Source: an uncultured Prevotella sp.
GTDB taxonomy: Bacteria; Bacteroidota; Bacteroidia; Bacteroidales; Bacteroidaceae
Direction: 5' to 3'
Assembly: GCA_937889855.1 (NCBI GenBank)
Contig: CALBYK010000075.1
Span: 1 to 53,524 of the forward strand
DNA length: 53,524 bases
Shown here: piece after piece, positions 35,863-44,926 of the stretch
Position numbering within the stretch: position 1 is the stretch's first letter
Layout of the letters: the number at the start of each line of letters is the position of its first letter
Program-made: the position numbers and the translations under genes
The notes under the pieces: generated by a model
The model's database searches: none
Seen by the model: the letters and a program-made list of their open reading frames with translations, nothing else
What the model was told of the DNA's origin: nothing

Positions 35863-37566
35863 TTATTTGCCTTTTTCTGTGACATCCCACCAAACGCGAG
35901 AATCGAAGCGGTCGCCACCTGAAAGGCGTCCTACAGCCTCGTTGTAGTTGGTTGAGTTGACCTGACCCTCAGATACCGGGTAGCGGAAACGGCGTGGGAT
36001 AGAGCCTCCGTTTGTTGCGCACTGACCGTCCTTGGCGGCATTCACGTTAGGTGTGAGCTTCGGGAAGTCGGAGCGGCGCCAGTTGGAGAATACCTCATAC
36101 TCATCACCGAATGAGTTGATGTAGTACTGTGTGTTAATCTGCTCAAGTGCCTTGCTGGCATCATAAGGATTAGCCTCGAGGTATTTGCTGGCAGCCTCTG
36201 CGAGTGAGCCGTACTTGTCGGTCACCACCTTGATGGCAGCCGCACCGTTGCGGAACTGCGTAAACTGCTCGAAGGCAGCCTTAACGCCAGCCTCATAGTA
36301 TGTCTTTGCGTCACCGTTAATCATGCCGCGAACCACAGCCTCTGCGAGTAGAAGCTCCTGCTGTGCATATGTGAGGATGAAAGTAGGAGTTGTCGGGTCG
36401 GCATATGTGCAGCGGTTCGGTGATGAGAAATGCTTGGCATAGTCGGAGCGCCAAGTCTCGTCATTAAACTTCGACCAGATAGAGCCCTCTACCTGTGCCT
36501 CCGGGCTCTTGCCGATGAAGTACTGGCTGTTAGGACCGTCACTGTAGCCACCCTGGAGCATGCCCTGCTGTGCGTCGAATGACATGTCGCCATAGTCGTT
36601 GGCAGTCCATGTGCCGCTGGTATTTTTCTGGATGTCGGTGTACTGACCGCTGCTTGCATAAGGAGCGACGGTAGCGATGAGCGACAGACGCGGGTCGTTG
36701 GTGTTCTTGAGCATGTTCACGAAGAAGTCGGAAAGGAAGAACTCGCGGTCCTCATGTGCAATAATCTTTGCGAACGGCTCACAAGAGTCGTTTGTCGTGG
36801 GAGCGTCAGCAGAATGCTTGAGGAGCACGTTGTCGTCGTTGCTTGCGAGCAGGCCGTTTGCGACAGCCTTCTTCACGTAAGTGGTTGCGGTCGTCTTGTC
36901 AACGTCGGCCATTCGCATAGCGAGACGGAGCATGAGTCCGTTTGCAAACTTCTTCCACTTGGCGGCATCACCGTTGAAGTAGATGTCGGCGGTCTTCATC
37001 TTTGCAGTTCCGCTTGTGAGGTTGGCCTGAGCCTCGTCAAGCTCCTGAAGCATGCTCTTGTATATAGACTCCTGAGTGTCATACTTCGGGTAAGAGTATT
37101 CTGCCGGGCGGCCTCCCTGGGTATAAGGTATGTCGCCGTAGAGGTCGGTCATCTTGCTGAAGGCATAGACGCGCATTATGCGTGCTATGTTCCAGTCAAT
37201 CTCCAGGCCCTCCTCATTCTGCCACTTGTCGTATACGGTTGTGACATCGCGGAGCGCGCCGCGGTCACTGTCGTAGATGCCCCAGTAGGAAGCCGAGTAG
37301 CCGTCGCTCCACTGGTAGCGGCCATAGCTGTCCCACCAGTTGATGGAAACGAGTTGCTGCATGAACTGTGAAGAATAGATGCAGCCAGTACGCCACTGGT
37401 CCCAGTCGGAACCGAGAGCCTGATGCTCTGCGTTGGTGAAAAGCATTTCGTAAGGAACGTTGCCCTTATTGATACTCTCGGGGTTGTTGTTGAGGTCGCC
37501 GAAATCGCCGCAACTTGTCACACCCAATGTGAGAGCAGATGCTAACAATATACTATAGATTTTCAT
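35863..37566 (-). CDS. SusD/RagB-family outer-membrane lipoprotein
   Basis: A 567-residue surface lipoprotein that forms the lid of a SusC-type transporter and captures nutrients. The lipoprotein signal ends LGVTSCGDFGDLNNNPE, with the lipid-bearing Cys near residue 19. The start DLNNNPE and the later TPTFILTYAQQELLLAEAV and NWRRSDFPKLTPN blocks fit the SusD-like group often annotated SusD_2, rather than classical starch SusD. The upstream in-frame codons before 37566 are not needed; the ATG at 37566 starts the signal peptide. It lies 22 bases after susC and shares its transcript. Confidence 0.94.
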   Translation of the reverse strand: MKIYSILLASALTLGVTSCGDFGDLNNNPESINKGNVPYEMLFTNAEHQALGSDWDQWRTGCIYSSQFMQQLVSINWWDSYGRYQWSDGYSASYWGIYDSDRGALRDVTTVYDKWQNEEGLEIDWNIARIMRVYAFSKMTDLYGDIPYTQGGRPAEYSYPKYDTQESIYKSMLQELDEAQANLTSGTAKMKTADIYFNGDAAKWKKFANGLMLRLAMRMADVDKTTATTYVKKAVANGLLASNDDNVLLKHSADAPTTNDSCEPFAKIIAHEDREFFLSDFFVNMLKNTNDPRLSLIATVAPYASSGQYTDIQKNTSGTWTANDYGDMSFDAQQGMLQGGYSDGPNSQYFIGKSPEAQVEGSIWSKFNDETWRSDYAKHFSSPNRCTYADPTTPTFILTYAQQELLLAEAVVRGMINGDAKTYYEAGVKAAFEQFTQFRNGAAAIKVVTDKYGSLAEAASKYLEANPYDASKALEQINTQYYINSFGDEYEVFSNWRRSDFPKLTPNVNAAKDGQCATNGGSIPRRFRYPVSEGQVNSTNYNEAVGRLSGGDRFDSRVWWDVTEKGK

Positions 37567-37588
37567 TGTTGTGTCTTTTAAAAGTTTT

Positions 37589-40500
37589 TTAGAACTTAAC
37601 ATTTACGTTGAAACCGATGTTGCGGCTTGCTGGATAGCCGTTGAGCTCAAGACCCTGGGCGTTGGTGTTGTTGATGCACGACTCCGGATCGATGTTTGGA
37701 GTATGCTTCATAATAGTCCAGAGGTTACGTGCAACGAGCGAGAGGCTGAGTCCCTTGATGAAGCCTGTCTTAGAGAGCATGCTTGCCGGGAATGTGTAGC
37801 CAAATGACAACTCACGGAGCTTGATGAAGTCAGCACTGTACACGAACTCCTCAGCGATGTTCTCGCTGGCGATAGCCTTGAAGTAGTCGTAAGAGGTTAC
37901 GTGTGTGGTGTTTGCCTGACCTGTCTCCTCATCGATGCCTGCCATGCAGATGTCGCCAGCAGGGTTGTCCTTTGTACGTCCAAGAAGGGTGTTCTTGTGC
38001 ATACCGTTCTGGTAGAGCTGGTGGTTCGTACCTGAGAAGAGCTTGGCACCGAACTTGAAGTCAATCAAGAATCCGAGGTTGAAGCCTTTGTATGTGAAGT
38101 TGTTGCGCCATCCGCCTGTCCACTTGTATACAGCGTTGCCGAGAACGTCCTTGCTTTCCGAATGCTGTGGCAGACCCTTCTTGAGGAGCAGGTTGCCGTT
38201 GGCGTCACGCTTGTAGCGGTAGCCCACGATTTCAGCGAACGGCTCGCCCACAATCTGATAGATGGTGGCATCACCGTTGCGCGACTGGCCGCCATCGACA
38301 GTGATGCGGTCGGTGCCGGTGCTGAGTTTCTTCACCTTGGAGTCGTTGTAGGCGAAGTTAAGGGTTGTGTTCCATGAGAAGTTCTTGTTGCGCACAGGAT
38401 AAGCGTCAACCATGAACTCGAAACCGGTATTCTGTATCTCACCCATGTTGGCCTTCATTGCAGAGTATCCTGATGCTGAAGATGTTGAGACAGAGAGGAT
38501 ATCATCGGTTGTCGTCTTCCGGTAGTAAGCCATATCAAATGTCAATCGGTTCTGGAGGAACGCGAGGTTAAGACCTGCTTCGAACTCCGTAATCTTGATA
38601 GGCTTGAGGCTCTCGTTAGGATATGTGTTGCCGTTGTTCTGCGTAGCTGTCTGTACACCGTTCACGGTATAGTTGCGGAGCTGGTAGAGCAAGAGGTTCT
38701 GGTAGGCAGATGTACCATTGGATGCGAAGGCATAGCCGGCACGCACCTTACCGAAGTCGAACCATTTAGGCATAGACTCGCGGAATGAGTCGGTGAATAC
38801 CCATGACAATGTAGCCGACGGATAGAAGTAGCTGTTGTTGTCGGGAGACAGGGTTGAGAACCAGTCGTTGCGTCCTGTGAGGTTCAAGAACAACTGGTTG
38901 CGCCAGCCGAGGTCTACTGTGCCGTAGAACGAGTTCACCTGATAGTGCACGAGTTGCTTCTTCGGGTTTTGTCCAGATGCGGTGATGTTGTTTACCGACC
39001 AGAATCCTGGCACTGTGAATGGGCGTCCGCCGTCGGTTGTCTGGTAGATCTTGTACTCGTTGAACATCTTGTTGCCGCCGAATGTAGCGCCTACACTGAA
39101 GTCGCCGAATTCCTTGTTGAAACCGATGAGGAAGTTGTAGTTGTTCTCGGCGAAGTTCTTCTCGTATTCTGTCATCCAACCCTTAGGGTCGGCAGCGGCG
39201 CCTATAGGCTGAACCTGCTTGTACTCAAGATTGTAGCCATCGTGCTGGATGGCTCCCTGGATGTACAGCCAGTCGGTGATGTCGTACTTCAATGTGATTG
39301 AACCAATCAGTCGGTTACGGTTCAGATTGTTGGTCTTGCGGTACTGCAGCCAGTATGGGTTGTTGAAGTAAACGTTTGTACCGCCGATCATCTCGGAGCC
39401 ATCCTCGTTTGTTCCCCAACCAGCAGAAGTGCCCTTCAACCAGTTCATGTCGAAAGAGTTGCCGCGATAGAGCAACGAGGCATTGGTGTTGCCGTTGCCG
39501 TCGGACAGATTAGAGCGGCCGTTAGAGCGGTCGTATGTGTAGTTGGCTGTGACGGTGGCTGAGAGGTTCTTGAGAATCTGGTATGTGGTGTTCATGTTCA
39601 AGCCCAACTGGCGGTTGCCTGAGTTTGGCAGGATGCTCTTCTCCTTGTTGTATGAGGCACCGAAACGATAGGTCACTTCCTTGCTTGAGCCAGAAATGGC
39701 AACTGAGGTGTTGGTTGTGTAGCCTGTCTTGTAGAACTGCTTCCAGATGTCGCGGTAAGAATATTTGTATGTATCACCCTTGAAGTTCACAGCATCGCTG
39801 CCGTCGAGGTAGCCACCCCATGAGCTTGACTCGCCCTTCTGTGCATCGGTAGCAGATGTCGGCTTGTTGCCTTCAGTGCCGAGACCGAATTCCTTCTGGA
39901 AGTCGCGGTAGTCGTATATTGAGTTGAACGTGAGGTTCTCGTTAACTTCGATAGAAACGGGCTTGCCCTTCTGTCCGCTCTTTGTGGTGATGAGGATGGC
40001 ACCGTTACCACCACGGAAGCCGTAGAGTGCAGATGCAGCAGCACCCTTAAGCACCTGGATGCTCTCAATATCGTCGGCGTTGATATTTGAAAGACCATCG
40101 CCCATGTCCGAGCCGCCCCACTGTCCTGCAGAGCCCTGGTTGGTGTTGTCCATAGGTACACCGTCCACTACGTAGAGAGGCTGGTTGTTGCCTGAGATAG
40201 AAGCGTTACCACGGATAATTACACGCGATGAACCCATTGAGCCTGTACCATTGCCAGCTACAGACACACCGGCAATCTTGCCCGAGAGGGCGTTACCCAC
40301 GTTCGGGTCACGTGCGAGTGTGAACTCGTCGCCGCCCACCTTTGTTGTAGAATAACCGAGTGAGCGTGCCTGGCGCTTGATGCCGAGTGCAGTCACCACA
40401 ACCTCGTCGATGGCTTGGCTTTCATCCTGTAGAGTGACGTTGATGACGTTCTTTCCCTCTACAGAAACTACCTCTGTCTTCGATCCGAGGTAAGATACCT

Positions 40501-40741
40501 CGATTCTTGACTTTGGTGAAGGAACCGTGATTGTGTAGTTGCCGTCGATATCGGTTACGGCACCATTCTTAGAGTCGCCCTGTACCTTGATGGAAGCACC
40601 AATCACAGGTTCTCCAGTTGCATCCTTTACAGTACCTTTGACCACAGTACTCTGTGCGCTGGCTGCGGCAGCCGACAACACAAGTGCACCCGTCAAGCAT
40701 ACTCTCCTAAGGGAGTGTACATAGAAACTATTCTTCTTCAT
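37589..40741 (-). CDS. SusC/RagA-family TonB-linked outer-membrane transporter
   Basis: A 1050-residue TonB-dependent transporter. After the signal peptide (ending ASAQ, about residue 30) comes a carboxypeptidase-regulatory-like domain (TVVKGTVKDATGEPVIGASIKV). The plug follows, with LSGKIAGVSVAGN, SRVIIRGNASISGNNQPLYVVDGVP and ESIQVLKGAAASALYG. These are the hallmark SusC signatures. The 22-strand barrel ends GFNVNVKF. It works with the SusD-like partner downstream. No glycosidase, sensor or ECF sigma gene is adjacent, so the substrate (glycan, peptide or other) cannot be inferred from context. Confidence 0.96.
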   Translation of the reverse strand: MKKNSFYVHSLRRVCLTGALVLSAAAASAQSTVVKGTVKDATGEPVIGASIKVQGDSKNGAVTDIDGNYTITVPSPKSRIEVSYLGSKTEVVSVEGKNVINVTLQDESQAIDEVVVTALGIKRQARSLGYSTTKVGGDEFTLARDPNVGNALSGKIAGVSVAGNGTGSMGSSRVIIRGNASISGNNQPLYVVDGVPMDNTNQGSAGQWGGSDMGDGLSNINADDIESIQVLKGAAASALYGFRGGNGAILITTKSGQKGKPVSIEVNENLTFNSIYDYRDFQKEFGLGTEGNKPTSATDAQKGESSSWGGYLDGSDAVNFKGDTYKYSYRDIWKQFYKTGYTTNTSVAISGSSKEVTYRFGASYNKEKSILPNSGNRQLGLNMNTTYQILKNLSATVTANYTYDRSNGRSNLSDGNGNTNASLLYRGNSFDMNWLKGTSAGWGTNEDGSEMIGGTNVYFNNPYWLQYRKTNNLNRNRLIGSITLKYDITDWLYIQGAIQHDGYNLEYKQVQPIGAAADPKGWMTEYEKNFAENNYNFLIGFNKEFGDFSVGATFGGNKMFNEYKIYQTTDGGRPFTVPGFWSVNNITASGQNPKKQLVHYQVNSFYGTVDLGWRNQLFLNLTGRNDWFSTLSPDNNSYFYPSATLSWVFTDSFRESMPKWFDFGKVRAGYAFASNGTSAYQNLLLYQLRNYTVNGVQTATQNNGNTYPNESLKPIKITEFEAGLNLAFLQNRLTFDMAYYRKTTTDDILSVSTSSASGYSAMKANMGEIQNTGFEFMVDAYPVRNKNFSWNTTLNFAYNDSKVKKLSTGTDRITVDGGQSRNGDATIYQIVGEPFAEIVGYRYKRDANGNLLLKKGLPQHSESKDVLGNAVYKWTGGWRNNFTYKGFNLGFLIDFKFGAKLFSGTNHQLYQNGMHKNTLLGRTKDNPAGDICMAGIDEETGQANTTHVTSYDYFKAIASENIAEEFVYSADFIKLRELSFGYTFPASMLSKTGFIKGLSLSLVARNLWTIMKHTPNIDPESCINNTNAQGLELNGYPASRNIGFNVNVKF

Positions 40742-40835
40742 TGCTTTTAGGATTGTTGTTTATAATAAGGTTTAGTCAGAATTGACGTTTTGATTTGTTT
40801 TTAGTTTGTTTGTATTATCCGTTATTTGGATGTTG

Positions 40836-40843
40836 CAAAATTA
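40836..40843 (-). promoter_or_regulatory. -7 box for the susC-susD operon
   Basis: The minus strand reads TAATTTTG, matching TAnnTTTG, with a leader of about 88 bases. Confidence 0.55.
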
Positions 40844-40930
40844 AGAAATATATTTATCCGATGTTATAATTTTAACTTAAAATGAGTTAAAATGAGGGGC
40901 AGTGTTCATTACGAGCCCCTAAATGGGTAC

Positions 40931-41968
40931 TCATCTTAAGTTTTTTACCACTATGGCGATAGTCTTGAGCCTGACGTAGTTTTCGGATAGGTACATAAGT
41001 CCTCTGTAGGGATTGTCTGTGCCCCATGAGTTTTTGGCTATGTAGTAGCGACGGCCGTGGTTGTCGTGGGCGATACCGATGAGTGCCATGCAGTGGTCGT
41101 CGGTGGTGCGCCGCGTCTCGAACGCCTTCTGCCGCTCTTGCTGTGTGCATGGCACTTCCTTTGCCAGTTCTGCCACTCCGTTGGCGAAGGAGAAGCCATG
41201 CTCCGTTGTGTCGCCTTCCCAGCATACGGGGTGTCCCTGCCGTATTGAGTTCTCAATGCGCTTCATCATGATGTCTATTGGCACGTTGTAGAACAGCTCG
41301 TCGCTGTAGTTGTCGGGCACCTCCAGCACGAACGACTCGTCGAACGGATGGTGCGTGAAGCTTGTCATAGCCATGTATTCTCCGCGCATGCACACGCTGT
41401 GTGCGAATTCCTCAGGAGTGTATTCGGCTCCGAGCATGTAGACGTGTAGCGGAAGGGCTCCTATGCGGTCGTCGAACAGTTTTTCTGCCCGTTGTGCGAG
41501 CTGACTCATGTCGTTTGACGTGTTGGACAGCAGCACCATGCGTTTGGCGAGGGCGTTGTAGTTGAGGTGAGGGGCGTTGTACGAGTCGTATGGCATGGCG
41601 CCATACTCTCCGATGAGCCTCAGCAGCAGCGGCATCGTCCCGCGCATTGTCACGCGGTCGTATCCGCGCGATAGGAAGTGGCAACGCGCCTGTTCGGCAA
41701 GCAGCTTGCGCGCCACATAGTCGATGGACAGGTTAACCGAGTCGCCCATCATTATATGCTCGGTCTCTATTGTCGCGAGCATGGAGTAGGCCCAGCACAG
41801 CGGGCTTCGGCCCTGGTCCTTGACGGGTGTGTAGCCGAGCAGCACTTCGTTGGTGAATCGGCGCGGAGCCTTTGCATTGCTCTCTTTCCTGCCTATGTTG
41901 AATGAGCAGGAAGAGAGAAGCGCTATGGAGAAAGCTATGAGGATAAAAGACTTGAACTTTGGCAGCAT
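40931..41968 (-). CDS. Papain-like (C1B/bleomycin hydrolase-type) lipoprotein protease
   Basis: A 345-residue lipoprotein; the lipobox LLSSC places the lipid at Cys21. The papain triad is present. Gln52 and Cys58 are in VKDQGRSPLCWAYS, His is in TTDDHCMALIGIA (near residue 290), and Asn is in IAKNSWGTDNPYRG (near residue 313). The insert pattern and the KNSWG context fit the C1B bleomycin hydrolase/aminopeptidase C branch, which is usually cytoplasmic. Here it is lipid-anchored and shorter than the roughly 450 residues of classical C1B enzymes. It probably trims peptides in the periplasm or at the surface. It lies upstream of the SusC/D operon but has no shared transcript signal. Confidence 0.85.
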   Translation of the reverse strand: MLPKFKSFILIAFSIALLSSCSFNIGRKESNAKAPRRFTNEVLLGYTPVKDQGRSPLCWAYSMLATIETEHIMMGDSVNLSIDYVARKLLAEQARCHFLSRGYDRVTMRGTMPLLLRLIGEYGAMPYDSYNAPHLNYNALAKRMVLLSNTSNDMSQLAQRAEKLFDDRIGALPLHVYMLGAEYTPEEFAHSVCMRGEYMAMTSFTHHPFDESFVLEVPDNYSDELFYNVPIDIMMKRIENSIRQGHPVCWEGDTTEHGFSFANGVAELAKEVPCTQQERQKAFETRRTTDDHCMALIGIAHDNHGRRYYIAKNSWGTDNPYRGLMYLSENYVRLKTIAIVVKNLR

Positions 41969-42029
41969 AACTTTTTAAAAAAATTGAGGATTGTTAATAG
42001 TCAGTTGTCCATTGCCTACCGTCATTCAT

Positions 42030-42836
42030 TTAATGAACGACCGATGTCATCTTGCTCTTCACTCCCTTTGTACCGACAAGGAAGGCCTTGGCTGCACCAA
42101 ACTTGAGCGACATGTCGAGCCTTACGGGAACGTGGTTGGAGTCGTCGGTGACGAAGAACCTCACAATCTCCTTGTATTTTCCCTTATCCTTTTCCATGTA
42201 CGACAGTTGCAGGCAGCGGTATTTCACGCCGTTGTCGGCCTTGACCGTTGTCTTGCCCTTGTATTCGAGCACGGCGGGTGTTATTTGTGTGCCGTCGGTT
42301 ATGGGGAAGTTGACGCGTGTTCCCTTCTTCCAGCCCTCGGGGTTGAACGAGCGTGCGCGGAGGAAGATGCTTAGCATGTCGTATGTGCACTCGCTGCGTG
42401 TCCATTCCTTGTAGACGTTCTCCCCGTTGTGGCGCAGTCGGTGCTGCTTTATGTGCACCTTGTTGTTGGGGTATGAGAACGATGCCTCGTCTACGGTGTA
42501 TCGCTTGCCCTCGCGTGCTCCCTTGCGGAAGTAGAGCGGCTCGAGCTGGGTGGTGTTGTAGCAAAGCAGCGTGTCGCGCATTACGAAGAACTTGTCGGCG
42601 TTTGACGATGAGCGCGTGATGAGTGAGGCGCGGTAGGCCTGCTTGCCGTGGTACTTGCTCTCCACTGTCGACATGGACGCGTTGCCCACTTTCACCCATA
42701 CAAACTTCCAGTTGAAGTATAGGTTGTAGGTGAGAAATTCGCCCGACTTGAATGCCGTGTTCTCAAACTTGCACTGTGCTGTGCCTGGAGCGATGCTCAT
42801 TATGAGCAGGGCTATTGCCATTAGTAACTGCTTCAT
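42030..42836 (-). CDS. DUF3108-type exported protein
   Basis: A 268-residue protein with a signal peptide (MKQLLMAIALLIMSIAPGTAQ). The pattern FKSGEFLTYNLYFNWKFVWVKVGNASM, then YDMLSIFLRAR and a C-terminal HVPVRLDMSLKFGAAKAFL, matches Bacteroidetes DUF3108 proteins. These are periplasmic or outer-membrane proteins of unknown role. The frame extends to 42860, overlapping the stop of the upstream gene, but the ATG at 42836 begins the signal peptide. It follows the Ig-like lipoprotein gene in the same direction and is probably cotranscribed. Confidence 0.8.
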   Translation of the reverse strand: MKQLLMAIALLIMSIAPGTAQCKFENTAFKSGEFLTYNLYFNWKFVWVKVGNASMSTVESKYHGKQAYRASLITRSSSNADKFFVMRDTLLCYNTTQLEPLYFRKGAREGKRYTVDEASFSYPNNKVHIKQHRLRHNGENVYKEWTRSECTYDMLSIFLRARSFNPEGWKKGTRVNFPITDGTQITPAVLEYKGKTTVKADNGVKYRCLQLSYMEKDKGKYKEIVRFFVTDDSNHVPVRLDMSLKFGAAKAFLVGTKGVKSKMTSVVH

Positions 42837-42859
42837 GATAATTAGTTTTTTATTATACA

Positions 42860-44830
42860 CTAAAAGGGGTAGGCTATTCCCAGCTTCTTGGCTCTGTCGC
42901 GGTTGCGCTGTTGTATCTTGCGCTGCTGCTCAGCCTTCTGCTTTGTTATCTTGGCAGGTTTCTGCTGGTCGAGCGGACGTGCGGTAGGGTTCCAGTTGAG
43001 CGTGACGTCCCACTTTGCCTTACATTCTATCTCGTCAGGATAGTAGAACGTGCTTTCGGGCTGACGTCCCGCCGCGTAGTCGCCTGTGTCCCACGTGCCG
43101 TTGTTGTTGTCGTCGTAGAAGAGGCGGGCGTAGTAGGTGCCGGGAGAGAGGTAGAAGAACTGTGCCGTGCCGTCAACAACTCTTGCACGCTTAGCCACCG
43201 CGTCCTGCTGGTTGAGCAGTTCAACGATGATGTGCTGTCCGACGGTCTGGGGTATCGTGAAGAGCAGTGAGCTGTACTCGTCCAATGAGCGCACCTTGAA
43301 TCCTTGTTTTATTGTCGGCGACACGTTTCCGTACATGTCGACAAATGCCGTTGAGTCAAGTTCGAGGCTGTATTCTACGCCAGGTTGCCACTCTGCCCTT
43401 AGCTCGTAGCGCCGCAGCGATGGCTGTGTGAGTATGGCAGCCGAGTCGCTCGGCACGCGTTCCATGACAGGCTGGAAGCGTAGCGGTGTGGTGTACCACA
43501 GTGTGTCGTGCTTGGCATAGAGATGTATCTTGGATGTGTCGGTGGCGGACAGGGGTTTGTTGAAGGTGAAGAGGACGTTGCGGTCGGGGTCGAGGGATGA
43601 CGGAGCCTCTATCTGTGGCTGCAGCACCTTGGCGGGCATTATAGAGTCGTATGGTTCGCCGCGCTTGCGTTTCTTCTCCTGTTTCTTGTGCCACTCTTCC
43701 CATTCTTTCTGCGCGTCCCTCACCCTGCGTGCGTGTGGTTGCTTGGATAGAATCTGCATGGTGTCGGTTTGTGCGACGAGGTGGCCGAGGGTGTCGGTCA
43801 TATTATAAGACAGCTGCACGTTTAGTGTGTCCTGGTTGACAAGTGCTGTGTCGCGCAGCCAGTAGGTTATGGTGTCGCGCCGCACGGACGGCTCGATGAT
43901 GAAGGCGTCCTTGTCGTTGAAGTTGAGCGCGTGCAGACTCGGAAGTTGCTTGTCGCCGTAGCTGAAGAACAGTGTGAAGTGGTCGGCCTCGTTGCGTTCA
44001 GCCTTGAGGAAGAAGCGGTCGGTGAGCGGCTCGTTGAATGCCCTCAGCACGATGTCGTCGGGTGTGAAGCGTGTGTATCCCACCTTTGTTATGTCCTTGA
44101 TGTGCAGCGAGTCGAGCCATGTGGTGTCCTGGCGTGTGGCGTCGCAGAACGACGGTGTTATGATGTCGTGTGTGAAGGCTATCTGTTCGGCCTTCTGCGA
44201 GAAGCGGTAGTCGCCGTCCTGGTCTTGGAGGGCGTAGATGCGGTAGTTGCCGGGCGCCACGCCGCGTATGACGAAGTGTCCGCGTGAGTCGGCACGCGCC
44301 ACGCGCAGCATTGGCTTCTTGATGAAGCACGAGTCGTCAGTTGTCTCGCCGTATAGTCCGACGAGTATGCCCTTGACAGGCTCGAGGTTGTCGGCCTGTA
44401 GCACGCAGCCGGCAACCTGCAGCGTGTCGATGTGGTCGCCGGTGGAGAAACTATATGTGTAGTTGCCAAGCGGGTTGCCCTCGTTGTTGTCGCTGATGGC
44501 GTCGGAGAAGTCGATGGTGTAGGTGGTGTTGTCCTTCAGCGAGTCCTTCAGTTCCACCTCTATGCGCTTTCCGGTCGACTTAATCTCTGCCTGTTCCATT
44601 TGTGGCGGTGACACGACAACCTTCTCCGACGCGTTTTCTATCTTTATGAACTCGTCGAAGAGTATGTGCACCTTCTTTGCCTTCACGTCGGTGCCTCCGT
44701 CGGCTGGATATGCCGCTATCACGTGTGGCGGTGTCTCGTCATACCATCCGCCGTCTGGCCTGCCCATGCGTGCGCATGAGGCTGCCACAACAGACAGTAT
44801 GATGAATAATATATAGCTTCTTGTTTTCAT
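42860..44830 (-). CDS. Ig-like-domain lipoprotein
   Basis: A 656-residue lipoprotein; the signal ends SVVAASCARMG with Cys19 as lipid site. ETPPHVIAAYPADGGTDVKAKKVHILFDEFI (positions about 32-62) starts an SbsA-type Ig-like domain, ending in TYTIDFSDAISDNNEGNPL. A second beta domain resembling a carboxypeptidase-regulatory fold follows (GRVAGVCVL-like segments near residue 145; RGHFVIRGVAPGNYRIYALQD). Further Ig-like repeats run to a basic Lys/Arg/Gln-rich C-terminus (KPAKITKQKAEQQRKIQQRN). This architecture is common in Bacteroidales, but no biochemical role is known to me. The leader contains the AAGGCTTA array. Confidence 0.78.
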   Translation of the reverse strand: MKTRSYILFIILSVVAASCARMGRPDGGWYDETPPHVIAAYPADGGTDVKAKKVHILFDEFIKIENASEKVVVSPPQMEQAEIKSTGKRIEVELKDSLKDNTTYTIDFSDAISDNNEGNPLGNYTYSFSTGDHIDTLQVAGCVLQADNLEPVKGILVGLYGETTDDSCFIKKPMLRVARADSRGHFVIRGVAPGNYRIYALQDQDGDYRFSQKAEQIAFTHDIITPSFCDATRQDTTWLDSLHIKDITKVGYTRFTPDDIVLRAFNEPLTDRFFLKAERNEADHFTLFFSYGDKQLPSLHALNFNDKDAFIIEPSVRRDTITYWLRDTALVNQDTLNVQLSYNMTDTLGHLVAQTDTMQILSKQPHARRVRDAQKEWEEWHKKQEKKRKRGEPYDSIMPAKVLQPQIEAPSSLDPDRNVLFTFNKPLSATDTSKIHLYAKHDTLWYTTPLRFQPVMERVPSDSAAILTQPSLRRYELRAEWQPGVEYSLELDSTAFVDMYGNVSPTIKQGFKVRSLDEYSSLLFTIPQTVGQHIIVELLNQQDAVAKRARVVDGTAQFFYLSPGTYYARLFYDDNNNGTWDTGDYAAGRQPESTFYYPDEIECKAKWDVTLNWNPTARPLDQQKPAKITKQKAEQQRKIQQRNRDRAKKLGIAYPF

Positions 44831-44837
44831 TGACTAT

Positions 44838-44925
44838 TGGTCTTGATTAGAGATTATAAGCCTTATAGGGCTAATGAGTCTTATAAGGCTTATGGGTCAG
44901 GTCTTTAAGACCTATAAAAGATACC
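44838..44925 (-). repeat. Degenerate AAGGCTTA array before the Ig-like lipoprotein gene
   Basis: On the minus strand the leader contains CCCATAAGCCTTATAAGACT and CCCTATAAGGCTTATAAT. The two orientations of the unit also form small palindromes. It fills the gap from the GH3-like stop to the lipoprotein start. Confidence 0.6.
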
Positions 44926-44926
44926 G

